Shown one piece after another: positions 11,220 through 21,640 of a DNA stretch of 64,000 nt. The stretch lies in NCBI GenBank assembly GCA_019279435.1, contig JAAALK010000286.1, positions 17,069,931-17,133,930 on the forward strand, in the 5' to 3' direction. The DNA comes from Zizania palustris (Eukaryota; Streptophyta; Magnoliopsida; Poales; Poaceae). Position 1 is the stretch's first letter. Every line of letters begins with the position of its first letter. Both the position numbers and the translations under genes were made by a program. A model generated the notes under the pieces. It was not told where the DNA came from, ran no database searches, and saw only the letters and a list, made by a program, of their open reading frames with translations.

Positions 11220-12383
11220 CTGGTATGCTGCGCATTCCATGGCAGCGTTAAGCTCCGAACTCTCCGCCTCGCTCAAGATAGCCACCAAGTCCATCTCCCC
11301 GACTTCGCGACTAGCTCGATCCAAAGGCTCGAGCAAGGTCCGAAGCCCAGTTCTTCGCTCCAAGAAAGGAGCTAGAAGGGGGAGCATGCTCAAGGCTTGC
11401 TGGTCATCTTCGCTTGGCGAAGGTCCAGAGTGCTGAGCTGTGGTCTTCGGAGCACCAGTAGACTGGCCCCCCTCAGTAGATTGGCTCTCGTATGTTGATT
11501 CAGACGAAGTTGATCCTGAGCTTGGAGCAGGGAGGGGGTCCATCTTCCCTTTGCCTTTTCCAGGCCCCATTTGAGTGGCTCCTGGAATTGGCTCCGAAAT
11601 TGTCGAAGGTCCAGGAATTGTATCTTCGTGACAGACCTCTTCCATGGAAGTGGATCTTGTAAAAACAAAGGTATTATACATTGCATAATTTCGCAGGGAA
11701 AAAGAACAAAAGAATTATGCGAAGTTTACCTTCGACATTTTGGCGGCGGGTGAGCATTGGGCTGCTTGGCGGGTCGAAGGCAAGGTCTTCGTCAGAGTCA
11801 ACAGTCAAATCTTCGACTATCGGAGCATCTTCTTGAACATCCGTTGTTACTTTACCCGGAATCGAAGCTGCGGTAACTTCGACTCCACTTTCATCCACAG
11901 GGGCTCCATCTCGAACGACTCCCTCTTGAGGTAAATCTTCTTGAGCAGTCGGAATCCTCACTTGTTCGAGGTTGACTTGACACTCCGGCATGCTCACAGC
12001 ATCTTCAATATGCGTATCTGTTTGAGCTGCATCTTCGTCAATCAGCCTCACGAGCAACCTGCCTTCATCCTCCTGAGAATCGGAGATTGAAGCTCTTGGG
12101 CTCGAAGGCACATGAATTTTTGGCTTTCGAGCCACCTTCTTGACCGGAGTCTTGGCAGAGCTCGAAGTTCCAGCTTCAGCTTTCCTCTTCTTGGGCCCTT
12201 TCTCCGAAGGCACCCAATCCATCAGAGGGGGCGGAACAACTTCGAGCAGCCCCCATACTCGGTTGGATCGCTCCCAACTACCAACCAATTTGATTCTCCA
12301 TTCTTTCTCGGTCGGAGTTGGGACGCCTAAAATCTTCTCCGAAGCTCGTACGATTTGCTCCGAAGTTATAGGGGCTGAAGAAG
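11220..12383 (-). pseudogene. Antisense gene exons 2 and 3
   Basis: Exon 2 (12383-11730) has a short helical start (SEQIVRASEKILGV, then WGLLEVVPPP), a basic patch (RKPKIHVPSSPR) that could be a nuclear targeting signal, and a long acidic tail. Intron 2 is 11729-11656. The acceptor is uncertain: AG at 11656-11657 gives a frame that does not join the better-looking reading, while AG at 11639-11640 does. Exon 3 is serine/glycine-rich and then helical (LLAPFLERRTGLRTLLEPL). It ends at CAG before the donor at 11219. Confidence 0.7.
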
Positions 12384-12452
12384 CTAAAAAATGAGTTAAG
12401 TTCATTAACTCTTCGAATAAATATACATAGAGTATGTTGTTTTCGAAATTAC

Positions 12453-13404
12453 CTGCAGGACTCGAAGTTGAAGAAATTTTCCGAAGACCGCCTTCTGAAT
12501 CCTCTTCAAAAGTGATTGGCCAGTTGGCCATCAGGGCAGGGATTTGAAGCCTAAGGAATTCATCGGCTAAGTCTCGCATGCTCAACCGATGACTGATCTT
12601 TTGAAGTAAGCTGAGGCGAGCTTCGAGCTAACCCAGATCTGGATGCACAAGGGCTTCCTTTCGGAAGTTGATGTCTTGCAAAGGTCCGGCTAGACGGCTG
12701 CTTGCCCCAACTTCGGCGTAAAATCACTTCAGAATCCAATCGGTGTACCATCTGGCATTGATGGCCTTAGCGGGAAACCGGAGAGCATACTCGTCTCGGA
12801 GTCTGAAATTGATGCTTCCGAAGGCCACTATTAGCTTTTCACCTCCGGGGCCTACGAAGGTTTTCGGTTGGCATGAAGCTCTAGGCAGTGCTGCGAAGAT
12901 CTCCGGCCTTCCTTCACAACCTTCGGCTCGCAACGCCCATTCGAAGATGGCAAGACGCGCTACCGCATTCGGATAGAGTTGGGGGAGGGTGACGTGGAAC
13001 ACGTCTAATACTTCCGCCAAAAAGTCTACCGCCGGAAGCCCCAAACCAGCTTCGAAGAAGGCTTCGAAGATGACTACTTCTCCGGGTCTCGGTGATGGAA
13101 TGATTTCCTTCCTAGGTTTGCGAATCATAACCCCCAAACTAATCTTGCCTTCTACTGCAGCCGCAAGCGATTCCCTTCTGCAGGTTGATGGCCCTAGTTG
13201 ATAAGACTGGTCCGTGTACTTCGTCGACGCCGGAAAGAGGTCTTGGGGACCGACATTTTGGGGATTTCCACCCACCGGCGCCATTACCGCCACTGAAGGA
13301 TTTGGAGTTGCCGTCGCCGATGATGCAGCCGCTGCTGCCGCTGCAGCTTGCTGCCGGGCCAAGGCTGAAGTCGCTCCAGGACCCTTGAAACTAGTTTTCG
13401 CCAT
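12453..13404 (-). pseudogene. Antisense gene exon 1, conserved domain
   Basis: The ATG at 13404 starts MAKTSFKGPG and is followed by an alanine run. The conserved block VVIFEAFFEAGLGLPAVDF and then LPQLYPNAVARLAIFEWAL (about residues 108-160) is the family signature and recurs in C3 at 28893-28672. After WYTDWILK a TGA at about 12721-12723 replaces the TGG of C3, and a TAG interrupts the frame near 12630. The reading resumes in the same frame at MSMRDLADEFL (12585) and reaches the donor at 12452. Confidence 0.8.
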
Positions 13405-13511
13405 TTGATATGGTGGATTGTTTCAGAGGAAAAATGGCGGCTAGGGCTCTGGTGATGGCTTGTTTGCACGAAAGTAGCGAAAAGGTACTCAAGAAGGGTT
13501 TGGGCCCTCTA

Positions 13512-13518
13512 TTTATAG
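13512..13518 (-). promoter_or_regulatory. TATA box of the antisense gene, element A
   Basis: On minus the sequence reads GGGCTATAAATAGAGGG, about 110 bp upstream of the ATG at 13404. The same GGCTATAAATAGAGGGCC word occurs at the equivalent place in the fragment at 23962-24345, and a TATAAAAG occurs in C3. The region 13405-13843 is otherwise non-coding. Confidence 0.7.
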
Positions 13519-13827
13519 CCCAAACCCTGATTTGTTACCTTTTGCCTATGTCGTTTCGCATTCCCAACCGTTACTTTTCTCCGAAATTAAAGCATTCCGT
13601 AACTTCCGTTAGAAGAAAGAAGCTAACAACTATTTCTTCTAAGCCTAAAAAGGCTTTCAGACTCTTTGAGTTAGTTCTAAGTTACTTCGAAAGTAATTTT
13701 ATTAAAAACTAATTCAATGTTTGCATCTCCACGTAGTTTGGAGATGGTTTAAATCTGCTAACCCCTACGCATGATTATTTTTCTTGCGTATACTGCTCTC
13801 CTAACATTACAGATTTAGCGGAGAAGC

Positions 13828-13843
13828 GTATTCGAGGGGCTAC
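13828..13843 (+). other. Polypurine tract, element A
   Basis: TTCGAGGGGCTAC abuts the 3' LTR start TGTTGGGG. The same word precedes the LTRs at 29673 and, reversed, follows 23961. It is the likely plus-strand primer, though it is a weak purine tract. Confidence 0.6.
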
Positions 13844-14337
13844 TGTTGGGGGAAAATATTCCATCTTCAGGGTTATTGCAGTGACGAGATAAAGACTGGT
13901 GATTAAGACGAGACTTCCAACATATAATTTCGGAGATGCGTCAAGTCAAGTTCGAAGTATGATGACGGGCTCTAGTTCGGAGTATATCTTCAAACTTGGA
14001 CTCTTCCGGGAGTTTCTTTGCCAACTAAGATGGAAGGCTTATCTTCTTTCTTGTTAGATTAGTCTTTTACCATTTTAGCCCTATTAAGGGTACCGAATAG
14101 TTTCCATTATGTCGGTTGTAATAGAGGGGTAAAAAGGTCTTTTCCTTAATGTTTGGGCCTATAAATACCCCCCGTTTTACCCTGTAATAGGGACCGAATA
14201 CAAGTTATTCAATACACACTTTCGAACTATTCTAAGTTATTATCCTTTCAGAGGCTTGGAATAGTTTTCTTCGCAAACACTTCGTTTGTTAGTTTCTAAT
14301 CTTCAGAAACCTGTTAGCGTAATCTTTTACGCCAACA
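13844..14337 (+). repeat. 3' LTR of element A
   Basis: 494 bp, the same length as the 5' LTR and about 98% identical by direct comparison. It ends GCCAACA and is followed by CTTAA. Confidence 0.95.
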
Positions 14338-14361
14338 CTTAAATTTACACTTGTTCATGAC

Positions 14362-14640
14362 TCAGCTTTCAATAGCCAGAGTGCTTCGTAATAACTGACC
14401 AATATCTATGAAAGTCAGACCATTCATAGCTTCTCTAATGTGGATGAGCAAACCATCAAGTGCAAGATCAACTAAGTCTTTATCGCTAGTAGTTAAGTTA
14501 GAGTATCGGTTTTTGGTTTCTAGGAACCTATGAGTGTAGGAGTTAATGGTCTCACTGGCATGTTGTTTAACCAATCTCAAAGTATCTAACTGACACTCTA
14601 TTTCACTAGGAGAGAACTGCATGTGAAACTTTTTGGACTA
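14362..14640 (-). pseudogene. Element X gag, capsid-like segment
   Basis: An 86-codon minus-strand reading with INSYTHRFLETKNRYSNL and DLVDLALDGLLIHIREAM. It resembles the capsid region of rice Ty3/gypsy gag proteins (pattern YIQRFR..KNRC and LADLAF.GL). It has lost both ends to stops and to element A, and 2312-2960 continues it. It would be a particle protein and is not functional here. Confidence 0.6.
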
Positions 14641-15531
14641 AATCTTCCCAAGTAAAAATAGAATGAGTGGGCAAAGACATAAACCATTCATAAGAAGTTG
14701 CAGATAAAGAGAAAGACAACAATCTAACCTTATGCTCATTGCAACTACTCGCCTCACCACACTAAACTAAGAATCATGCTATATGGTTGCTTGTTGTCTC
14801 AACATCATCGCCGCTGAATTTTGTGAATTCTGGCATTTCGAATCCATCGGGAAAGCTTGCAATACTCAAAATATAAAGGATACAACTTTTGATTGATCCG
14901 ATCCTTTGACCATACTTCTAAATATTTCCTTAGCGTGGTGTACACTTTCTTCCTCAAACTTTTGGCCTTGTAATACTATCTTGTTGCGCTATTGGCCTAA
15001 AGAGAGAGGGCACAACGGGAGTGTGAGCAGGGCTATCTCGCTAGCCATGAGGACTGGCAGTGGGATTGTTATCCTTAACTGGTGTATAATGCGTATTATC
15101 ATCTGCTACTACTGGTGCATGCAGATAGACCGATCGTGGAGGGCTAATAGGAGGTGCCGAAAAATTATCGGTCGGGTGAGACAAGTAATTATGAGCCGAT
15201 GCAGCATAACAGGGTGTGTGCCCAGACCTATACACATGCGAGGTATCTAGAGATACAATAGGTGTGGGCAATTGACACATCGGTGCAAGTGATGATGTGA
15301 AAATCGTGGTGGAGTAGTAGTCGGTTAGACCGGCTTGCTTTGGCCGGTTGGACCGACTATACTTGTCCGGTCGGACAGGCCAATTGAGTCCGGTTAGACC
15401 GATGTTTGTCGGAGGTGCGGTCACACCGACATGGTGGCTGATCATCGCCATCGGGCATGATTCAGTCGGACCGTCCTAGAAGGTGGTCAGACCGACCGTC
15501 GTTGGTGGCGTGGTAGTACTAGGGTCGAGCA

Positions 15532-16290
15532 CTACGGGCTGGCATGCGACCGTCGGACCGGCTGGTATGGCCGGTTGGGCCGACCATGTTTACTTGGTTG
15601 GACCGGCCAACCTGGTTTTGTTAGACAGGCAGGAGCCATAGGGGCCTCGACCATAAAAGCCGAGGCTATAGATGTGACATCTCTCCTCATGCTCCCATAC
15701 ATTCTACTACGTACGCGATGAATAGGGGGAGCGCTAGTGATCGTAATAGGGGAATCAGCTTCAGGTAAACTTAATATTCTAAACATCACATCTATCTTAG
15801 AGTCTATTTTGGGAGCCGCGTGTTTCATGTGTTCATCTAATGCGGCGTTGACAGCTTGGTTTACCTTGGAAACTATATCTTGTTCAAGGTACAGGGGAAA
15901 GAGGGAAGGATGGGAGTTTACCTTAGTCGGCACGGTGATGGTGACAAATCTTATGTCGCGCTTGACGAATGTGTCATATTTCTTGACGTATTTTGCAAGC
16001 ATGCGATCGCGAAGTTCCTTCACCTTGGCTTCAAGTTCTGTGCGGTCCTCCTCTAAGAGATCCTCTAGGGCAATGGTACCGGAGTCATTGTTGTCCTCCG
16101 TGTTCCATGTCATGCTTGCTGGCATAGAAGGTACCATCGATGTAGTCATAGTAGTTCTATTTGTTGTCGATGTAGTCGTACTTGACGTGTATTCCCCAGC
16201 GAAGTCGCCAAAAAGTGTATTGACACGAAAACATGCCCCGCACCTGGGTCGGTTAGATGATCCAAAAACATTGCAGGACATTGACATCAC
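15532..16290 (-). pseudogene. Element X gag, N-terminal part
   Basis: A 252-codon minus-strand reading that overlaps the primer site. It contains a threonine/serine run (about residues 34-55), a helical segment (LEELL-like, then ELEAKVKELRDRMLAKYVKKY), and a tail built on the GGTCAGACCGGCC repeats, which translate as arginine/proline-rich sequence. The true start lies downstream of the primer site, probably near 16130. No named domain is recognised. Confidence 0.5.
16193..16210 (-). other. Primer binding site, element X
   Basis: On minus, TGGCGACTTCGCTGGGGA lies a few bases after the LTR end. TGGCGACTCCGCTGGGGA-like sites are common in plant Ty3/gypsy elements. It fixes the orientation of X and the LTR boundary near 16216. 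Confidence 0.7.
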
Positions 16291-16523
16291 ATTCCGACAA
16301 CCCTAAATTAGTGGTAAGGGGAAAATGGAGTCGCCAGGTAATCAAACAAATATTAAGAAATAAAGTTCAATTAACCAATGTGTAAGAAAATAACTAGAAA
16401 TAATAAAACCTAGTCAAACTGGTCAGAACAGGGTCGGTTCAACCGAGGTTCCAGGCGGTCAGAGCGGCCAAAGGAAGCCGATCGGACAGGAGGCACACCA
16501 CCGGTCGGACTAGTAGTGCGGAG
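16216..16523 (-). repeat. Element X LTR remnant
   Basis: On minus the LTR ends with a sequence finishing CAATACA at 16216. About 308 bp remain before the copia LTR at 16524. It includes the GGTC/GACC words around 16420-16510. The LTR start is not visible. Confidence 0.5.
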
Positions 16524-17591
16524 TGAGAAACCAAGGGTTCGTTTTGGAGTCTGTGATGAGTGATTGACAGATTTTATCCTCTTATTCGAAGGGGTCCCTC
16601 CGAAGGGGTTCGGAGGTTGTTTCACCAAAGGGTTCGGTGGGTCTGTGTGCTGCAGATGTTGTAGTGGAGTGTACCTGTCGGAGGGGTCCTACAGTACACA
16701 ATGACTTGGTTGTACCGAAGGGTTCGGTACTTTGGACGGTACACCGGAGTGTGTGCCGAAGGGTGTTTATCCGAATAGGTCTCCGGGGTACTGGATACAC
16801 TTGTCTGTTTGTCTGTGGTGCGCAGGTGACTTCGGAGGCGACAGACGGTTCGCAGCAAGTGAACCTGGGTAAAGCGGGAGGCTTGATGCCAGGCGATCGG
16901 GGAGCTCGGTCACGAAGGCTGCGGAGGGATCGAGGTCGGACCTCGGGTCGATGTGCGCCAAACAAAGGTAGAGAGTGCGGAGCATGGTTCCAGGTGAAGG
17001 TACCCCGAGACGAAGTCCTCGGAGGCGAGGCACTTCAAAGGGTACTACGAATGGAGTGACTTCGGAGTATGGTGGACAAAGTCCTGAGCAATGAGGCAAG
17101 CCGTTCGAAGTGTGCTCCAGAGGGAGGCACTCGAAGGTATACCCGACGAAGGTCTCAGATGTCGAGGTGCATCGAAGGCATGGTCCGGGTGAGGTTCGTC
17201 AAGGAGTGTGCTCAGGGAGAGACACTGCGACGAAGTGCTCATGGAATGCTTCATGTGGAGGCCTTGGACGAAGGAGGGACTTCTTCGAAGGGTGGTACTC
17301 CAAAGGTGGGGCTTTGGAGTGAGGCTGACTTGAGGTACTTCGGCCATGCATGGCTTCGGTACACGGACTGATGGAGTTGGAGCTAGGAGAAGCTGCGAAG
17401 CCATGGTGGTCCACTCTGGAGGTGTTGGTGCGAAGGCTCAAGGGCTTTGACGGCTTCAGCTCAAAACCGTCTCTTTATCGAAGGCTGACTTCGATGAAGC
17501 GAAGGCCATCAGGCTCAAGGCTTCTCACCGAAGCTACCACAACCCTCGCTTGTGAAGGGGGGCTTCAGAAGGCTCCAAAACTGCAAAGGCT
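16524..17591 (+). repeat. Copia LTR, 5' half only
   Basis: It starts TGAGAAACCAAGGGTTCG and aligns with 50062-51109 over its whole length, with several percent divergence and a few small indels. It stops inside the LTR at GCTGACC, where gypsy gag sequence begins. It may be the 5' LTR of element C, since it has the same orientation and family. Short ORFs in it are not credible genes. Confidence 0.75.
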
Positions 17592-19390
17592 GACCCGGAA
17601 GATCCTTCCGAAGGAGATGAAGACAGTCTTGGTGATATGGCCGCTCAAATGGCCAGTCTCCAAGCCGAAGTTGCAAGGTGGCGGCAAGAAGCCGCGAATA
17701 GGCTTCGTTCTCAAGCCACCCCAACTATTCCCGAAGTGCCCGAAGATGACGAGGTTATTTATCCTGAAGCCCCAGAGAATGCTTCCTTCGATACCGAGTC
17801 TCCGCTGCATCCCGAGTTGCAGAAAGTATGCTTCGACCCTAAGTTCAAAACTTTGAAGCTTTGCAAGTATGCCGGAGATGAAGATCCTAGAGAATTTGTC
17901 CGTTCTTATGCTCTAGCAATTGAAGCCAGTGGGGGAGTGCAGGACACTATGGCAAAATGCTTTCCCCTAGCTCTTCAAGGAGTGGCATTGCGGTGGTTCT
18001 GGTCTCTGAAGCCAGGATCAATTAATTCATGGGGGCAGCTGAAGAAGATGTTCGTAAGCAATTTCCAAGGCACCTTCGTGCCCCCAATGTCAACAAGAAG
18101 TCTTTTCCAGGTGAAGCAGCTCCCTAGAGAGACATTGAGACAATATTTCAAGCGCTTCGCTCATACGAAGTCGCAGATTCGAGGGTTAACTACGTCTTCA
18201 GTAGTTGACGCAGCTCGAGAGGGAGTGATTCATCCAGGCCTCTTTGATAAACTTCACCAGAAAAGCATATCTTCTATTTCTCAGTTGATGTCATATTTCG
18301 AAGAGTATGCAAGGTCAGAAGAAGGATGGCTTCGAAGAACTGCTGCAACCCTGTCGATACTGCAAGAAGTGAAATTGGAAGTGAAAACTTCAGCACAGCC
18401 GCAAGGGCCTAGCTTCGAAGTTCAGCATGACAGGCGTAGGGGGAAAAAGCATCCTCGTTCGGAAGTTCTGAACATTGCACCCCCGCATAAGTTTGCCCAA
18501 AGAGCTCCGCAACCATCTGGAAGCAAGACCAGTGGCTGGAGGCCGCTAGGGAAACCGACTGGCAAAGTCCAGACCTTTTTCTGCTATATCCATGGTGAAA
18601 ACCGGAGCCACACAACTGATGCGTGCAAGGCTATACTTGCTCTAAGAGGAGAAAATCTGGAAAGAACTTCGGGTCGAGGCACTATTGACCAAGTTCCAGC
18701 TGAAGTGCGTCCGGAGCCTATCCAGGCTGTGGCGCGGATAGAAAACTTCAATTCGCCAAGACGCCCTCCGGTGGTCAATATTATGCCACCTCCAAAGCAA
18801 GAAGAGGGGCAAGATCGAGGAAAAAGAGTAGTCCTCCCCATCTCCGTAGGAGGGACCCTTAGAAGTATGTCCAAGAGGCAGAGAAGAGAATATGTCAGAG
18901 AAGTGGGCCATATTGGAACCTCTTCATCTGCAGCTGCTATCCCCGAATGGTCCCATGTGCCAATATCTTTTCCCGCAGATGATGCAGTTGGTGTTAAATT
19001 TCCACATGCAGGCCCACTTGTCATTACTGCCGACATAGGAGGAACTGAGGTTCGGAGAGTGCTAGTTGACGGAGGGAGTTCGACGAATATTATTTTTGTC
19101 CAAGCTTTTGACCAACTCTGCATCTCCAGAAAGCATCTTCTCCTAGCAGCCCGTCCTTTGCAAGGATTTGCAGGACCCCCTCTTGATGCCCTCGGCCAAA
19201 TTGGCCTGGAAGTTACTTTCGGAGAAGGGCCAATGGACAGGACAGAGGAAGTGATCTTTGATGTTGTAGATGCTCCATATGCATATAATGTCATCTTCGG
19301 AAGAGGCATGTTAAATCAATTCGGAGCTGTGGCGCATCATAATTACTTATGTATGAAGATGCCCACACAAGCAGGAGTGCTCACTGTTTC
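17592..19390 (+). pseudogene. Element B gag and protease
   Basis: An open frame from the junction through gag (ALQGVALRWFWSLKPGS near 17990) and a C/H segment (CYIHGENRSH near 18590), into protease with LVDGGSSTNII (about 19063-19095) and VIFGRGMLNQFG (about 19295-19325). It keeps the 26 residues before the protease active site that A has lost. A one-base deletion at about 19386-19392 (compare 5633-5640 in A) shifts the frame, and the reading ends at 19457. Confidence 0.85.
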
Positions 19391-20735
19391 AGAGATCAGG
19401 CCATCGCACGAAGAGCAGAGTATGGTCATGGCCCTCCTCTTGACCCGAGATAGGTGAACAGTGTGCAAGATGATCCAGAGAATTTTTCTGCTTCTAGCGA
19501 ATCCTCGAAAAGATCCTTTCCAAGACCAAGTCCTGAAGGAGAGATTGCAACGAAGGTTATTGTCAAAGATGGCAAGGAATATTCATTTCAATTTGGTAAA
19601 GACTTGCCTCCAGAAGTTGCTGCCTCCTTAGAAAAAGTAGTTAAGGAAAATTTGGATGTCTTTGCTTGGTTTGATGAAGACATCACCGGAGTCAGTCGAG
19701 ACATTATTGAACACAATCTACTTGTGAACCCGAAGGCTCGGCTTGTTAGGCAAGGACTCCGAAAGATGTCTGCGGAGAGAGCTGTTCTTGCTAAAGACGA
19801 AGTTGAAAAGTTGCTGAAGGCTGGGATTATCAGGGAAGTGGCTCATACGGAGTGGTTAGCCAACCCAGTCTTCGTTAAGACGAAATCTTCAAGGAAGTGG
19901 CGCATGTGTATTGATTTTACATCTCTGAATAAAGCATGCCCCCACGACCCCGACCCCATGCCCCAAATTGATCAGTTGGTCGACTCCACTGCTGGTTTGG
20001 AGTTATTAAGCTTCCTCGACGCGTATTCCGGCTATCATAAAATTTGGTTGAAGCGCGAAGATGAAATCAAGACAAGCTTCGTAACTCCTTCAGGAGTCTT
20101 TTGTTATGTAAGAATGCCTTTTGGCTTAAGAAATGTCGGGGCTACATTTTCGAGGTTAATTGCTAAGGCTATAGGTCATCAATTAGGTCGTAATGTAGAG
20201 GCCTATATGGATGATATTGTAATAAAGAGTGCTTTAAAGCACCAGCATAGCCTAGACTTAGCAGAAACATTCAATAGCCTTCGGGCATGTGGGATCCATC
20301 TCAACCCCGAAAAATGTATTTTCGGGGCGCATGCTGGAAAATTGTTAGGGTACCTAGTTTCGAGCAGAGGAATCAAAGCTAGCCCCACTCAGATAACTGC
20401 GTTGCTGAAAATGGCTCCCCCAAAGAATTTAAAGCAAGTGCAAAAGCTGATCGGTCGTCTAGCAGCACTTAGCAGATTTCTGGCAAGGTCTGCGGAGAGA
20501 AGTTTGCCTATTTTCAAAGCATTGAAAGGGTCCGAATATTTTGCATGGACACCGGAGTGTCAAAAGAGCTTTGAAGATATTAAATATTATCTTAGTAACC
20601 TTGCTACACTCACGGTGCCTGTTGCGGACGAAACCCTACTCCTCTACCTTGCAGCTACTGGCTTTGCTGTCAGTGCAGTTCTTATCAGAGAGGTTGATTT
20701 CAACGGGAAGTTGGTACAAAATCCAGTTTATTTGT
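19391..20735 (+). pseudogene. Element B reverse transcriptase
   Basis: A 448-codon open frame (19454-20800) with FLDAYSGYHKIW (A has HQIW), SFVTPSGVFCYVRMPFGLRN and the intact catalytic YMDDIV at about 20206-20223. The RNase H start follows. A one-base deletion near 20734 (ATTTGTG versus ATTTTGTG in A) shifts the frame before the first RNase H is complete. Confidence 0.88.
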
Positions 20736-21640
20736 GTCCGAAGCATTGTCCGGAGCAAAAACGAGATATTCCGAGTTTGAGAAATTCGTTTATGCTCTGA
20801 TAATGGCTTCGACAAAGCTAAGGCATTATTTTTTGGCACATAATGTTGTTGTACCAACTTCGTATCCTTTAGGAGATATGCTCCGAAGTAAGGATTCCAC
20901 TGGAAGAATTGGGAAGTGGGCTGTTGAGTTAGCACCCTTCGGCATATCTTTCCTGGCAAGAACAGCAATTAAGTCGCAAGTATTGGCTGACTTCGTGGCA
21001 GAGTGGACTGCCCCTGCAGCATGGGCTTCGGAGAAGCCAAGTGAAGAAATTTGGACCGTTTACTCCGATGGAGCTTTTCAAGCATCTGGAGCAGGCGTCG
21101 GAGCTGTGATAATTTCGCCTTCAGGGCAAAAGGCATTATACTCCGCAAGACTCAACTTTAAGTCTACCAATAATGCAGTGGAGTATGAAGGAATTCTATT
21201 GGGACTTCGCAAGGCACGTGCTCTAGGGGCTACAAGAGTTGTTATTAAAACAAATTCTCAGATTGTAGCAGGGCACGTGGACAAGAGTTTCCAAGTCCGA
21301 CATCCCCAGCTTGCAAAGTACTTAGAAGAAATCCGGCAGATCAAAGCAGCATTTAAAGGGATTTCCATTCGGAGTATACCTAGAGCAGAAAATATGCAAG
21401 CTGTCATCTTAGCAAAAGCTGCAGCCGGAGCCATGGACATACCCGAAGAAGCTTTTTATGAAGAACTCAGTACACCTTCGGTGCCACAAATTCCAGCTGC
21501 GGAAGTCCTTTGCATTCCAAGTACAGATTGGCGAAGTTCAATCATGGAAGTGTTGCAAGGAGAAGCAAATATGTCTGAAGGACCGCAGCTTTTGAGGTTA
21601 AAGCTTAGAGCTCGGAATTATCAAATAATCAACGATATTT
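20736..21640 (+). pseudogene. Element B RNase H domains
   Basis: Open from 20734 to 21798. The end of the first RNase H is followed by the second, archaeal-type one (VYSDGAFQASGAGVGAVI near 21058-21111, then NNAVEYEGILLGL). At 21320 it keeps the uninterrupted AKYLEEIRQ where A has its extra T, so A carries the insertion. A missing T near 21640 (GATATTTATAC versus GGTATTTTATAC) shifts the frame again. Confidence 0.85.

Larger units (their letters stand above)
9760..13404 (-). pseudogene. Spliced antisense gene of element A (Transposase_28-type)
   Basis: A minus-strand gene with five exons can be read: exon 1 13404-12453, exon 2 12383-11730, exon 3 about 11655-11220, exon 4 11146-10319, exon 5 10233 to about 9760. 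The introns are 69-85 bp, each with GT and AG ends, and homologous introns are present in the diverged element C3. Exon 1 resembles the Pfam family 'putative gypsy type transposon' (Transposase_28), the middle is acidic and low-complexity, and exon 4 is coiled-coil. Antisense ORFs here are known for Tat-lineage elements; their function is not established. This copy has two nonsense codons in exon 1 and a frameshift in exon 5. A TATA box lies about 110 bp upstream. Confidence 0.82.
3118..14337 (+). mobile_element. Tat-lineage Ty3/gypsy retrotransposon A
   Basis: This is a complete element: two 494-bp LTRs with TG...CA ends, a primer site directly after the 5' LTR, gag-pol on plus, a multi-exon gene on minus, and a PPT-like GAGGGGCTAC before the 3' LTR. 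The flanks are CTTAG (3113-3117) and CTTAA (14338-14342), a 5-bp target duplication with one mismatch. The Tat lineage is inferred from a second RNase H domain after the usual one and from the antisense gene between integrase and the 3' LTR, both known features of RIRE2/Grande-type elements. Gag-pol carries three nonsense codons, one frameshift and a protease deletion, so the element is not autonomous now. It lies inside element X. Confidence 0.93.
14338..16523 (-). mobile_element. Ty3/gypsy element X, 5' piece
   Basis: The second half of element X, on minus: LTR remnant (16523-16216), primer site (16210-16193), gag N-terminus (16190-15532) and capsid-like gag (14640-14362). The element A insertion follows at 14337. 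Positions 14640-15530 hold a degraded gag reading with many stops and the GGTCAGACCGGCC-like words, with no other supportable gene. Confidence 0.65.

Noticed and set aside
17100..17400. Small ORFs in the copia LTR half as genes
   Set aside because: Their equivalents in the LTR at 50062 are broken differently, and no domain is visible.
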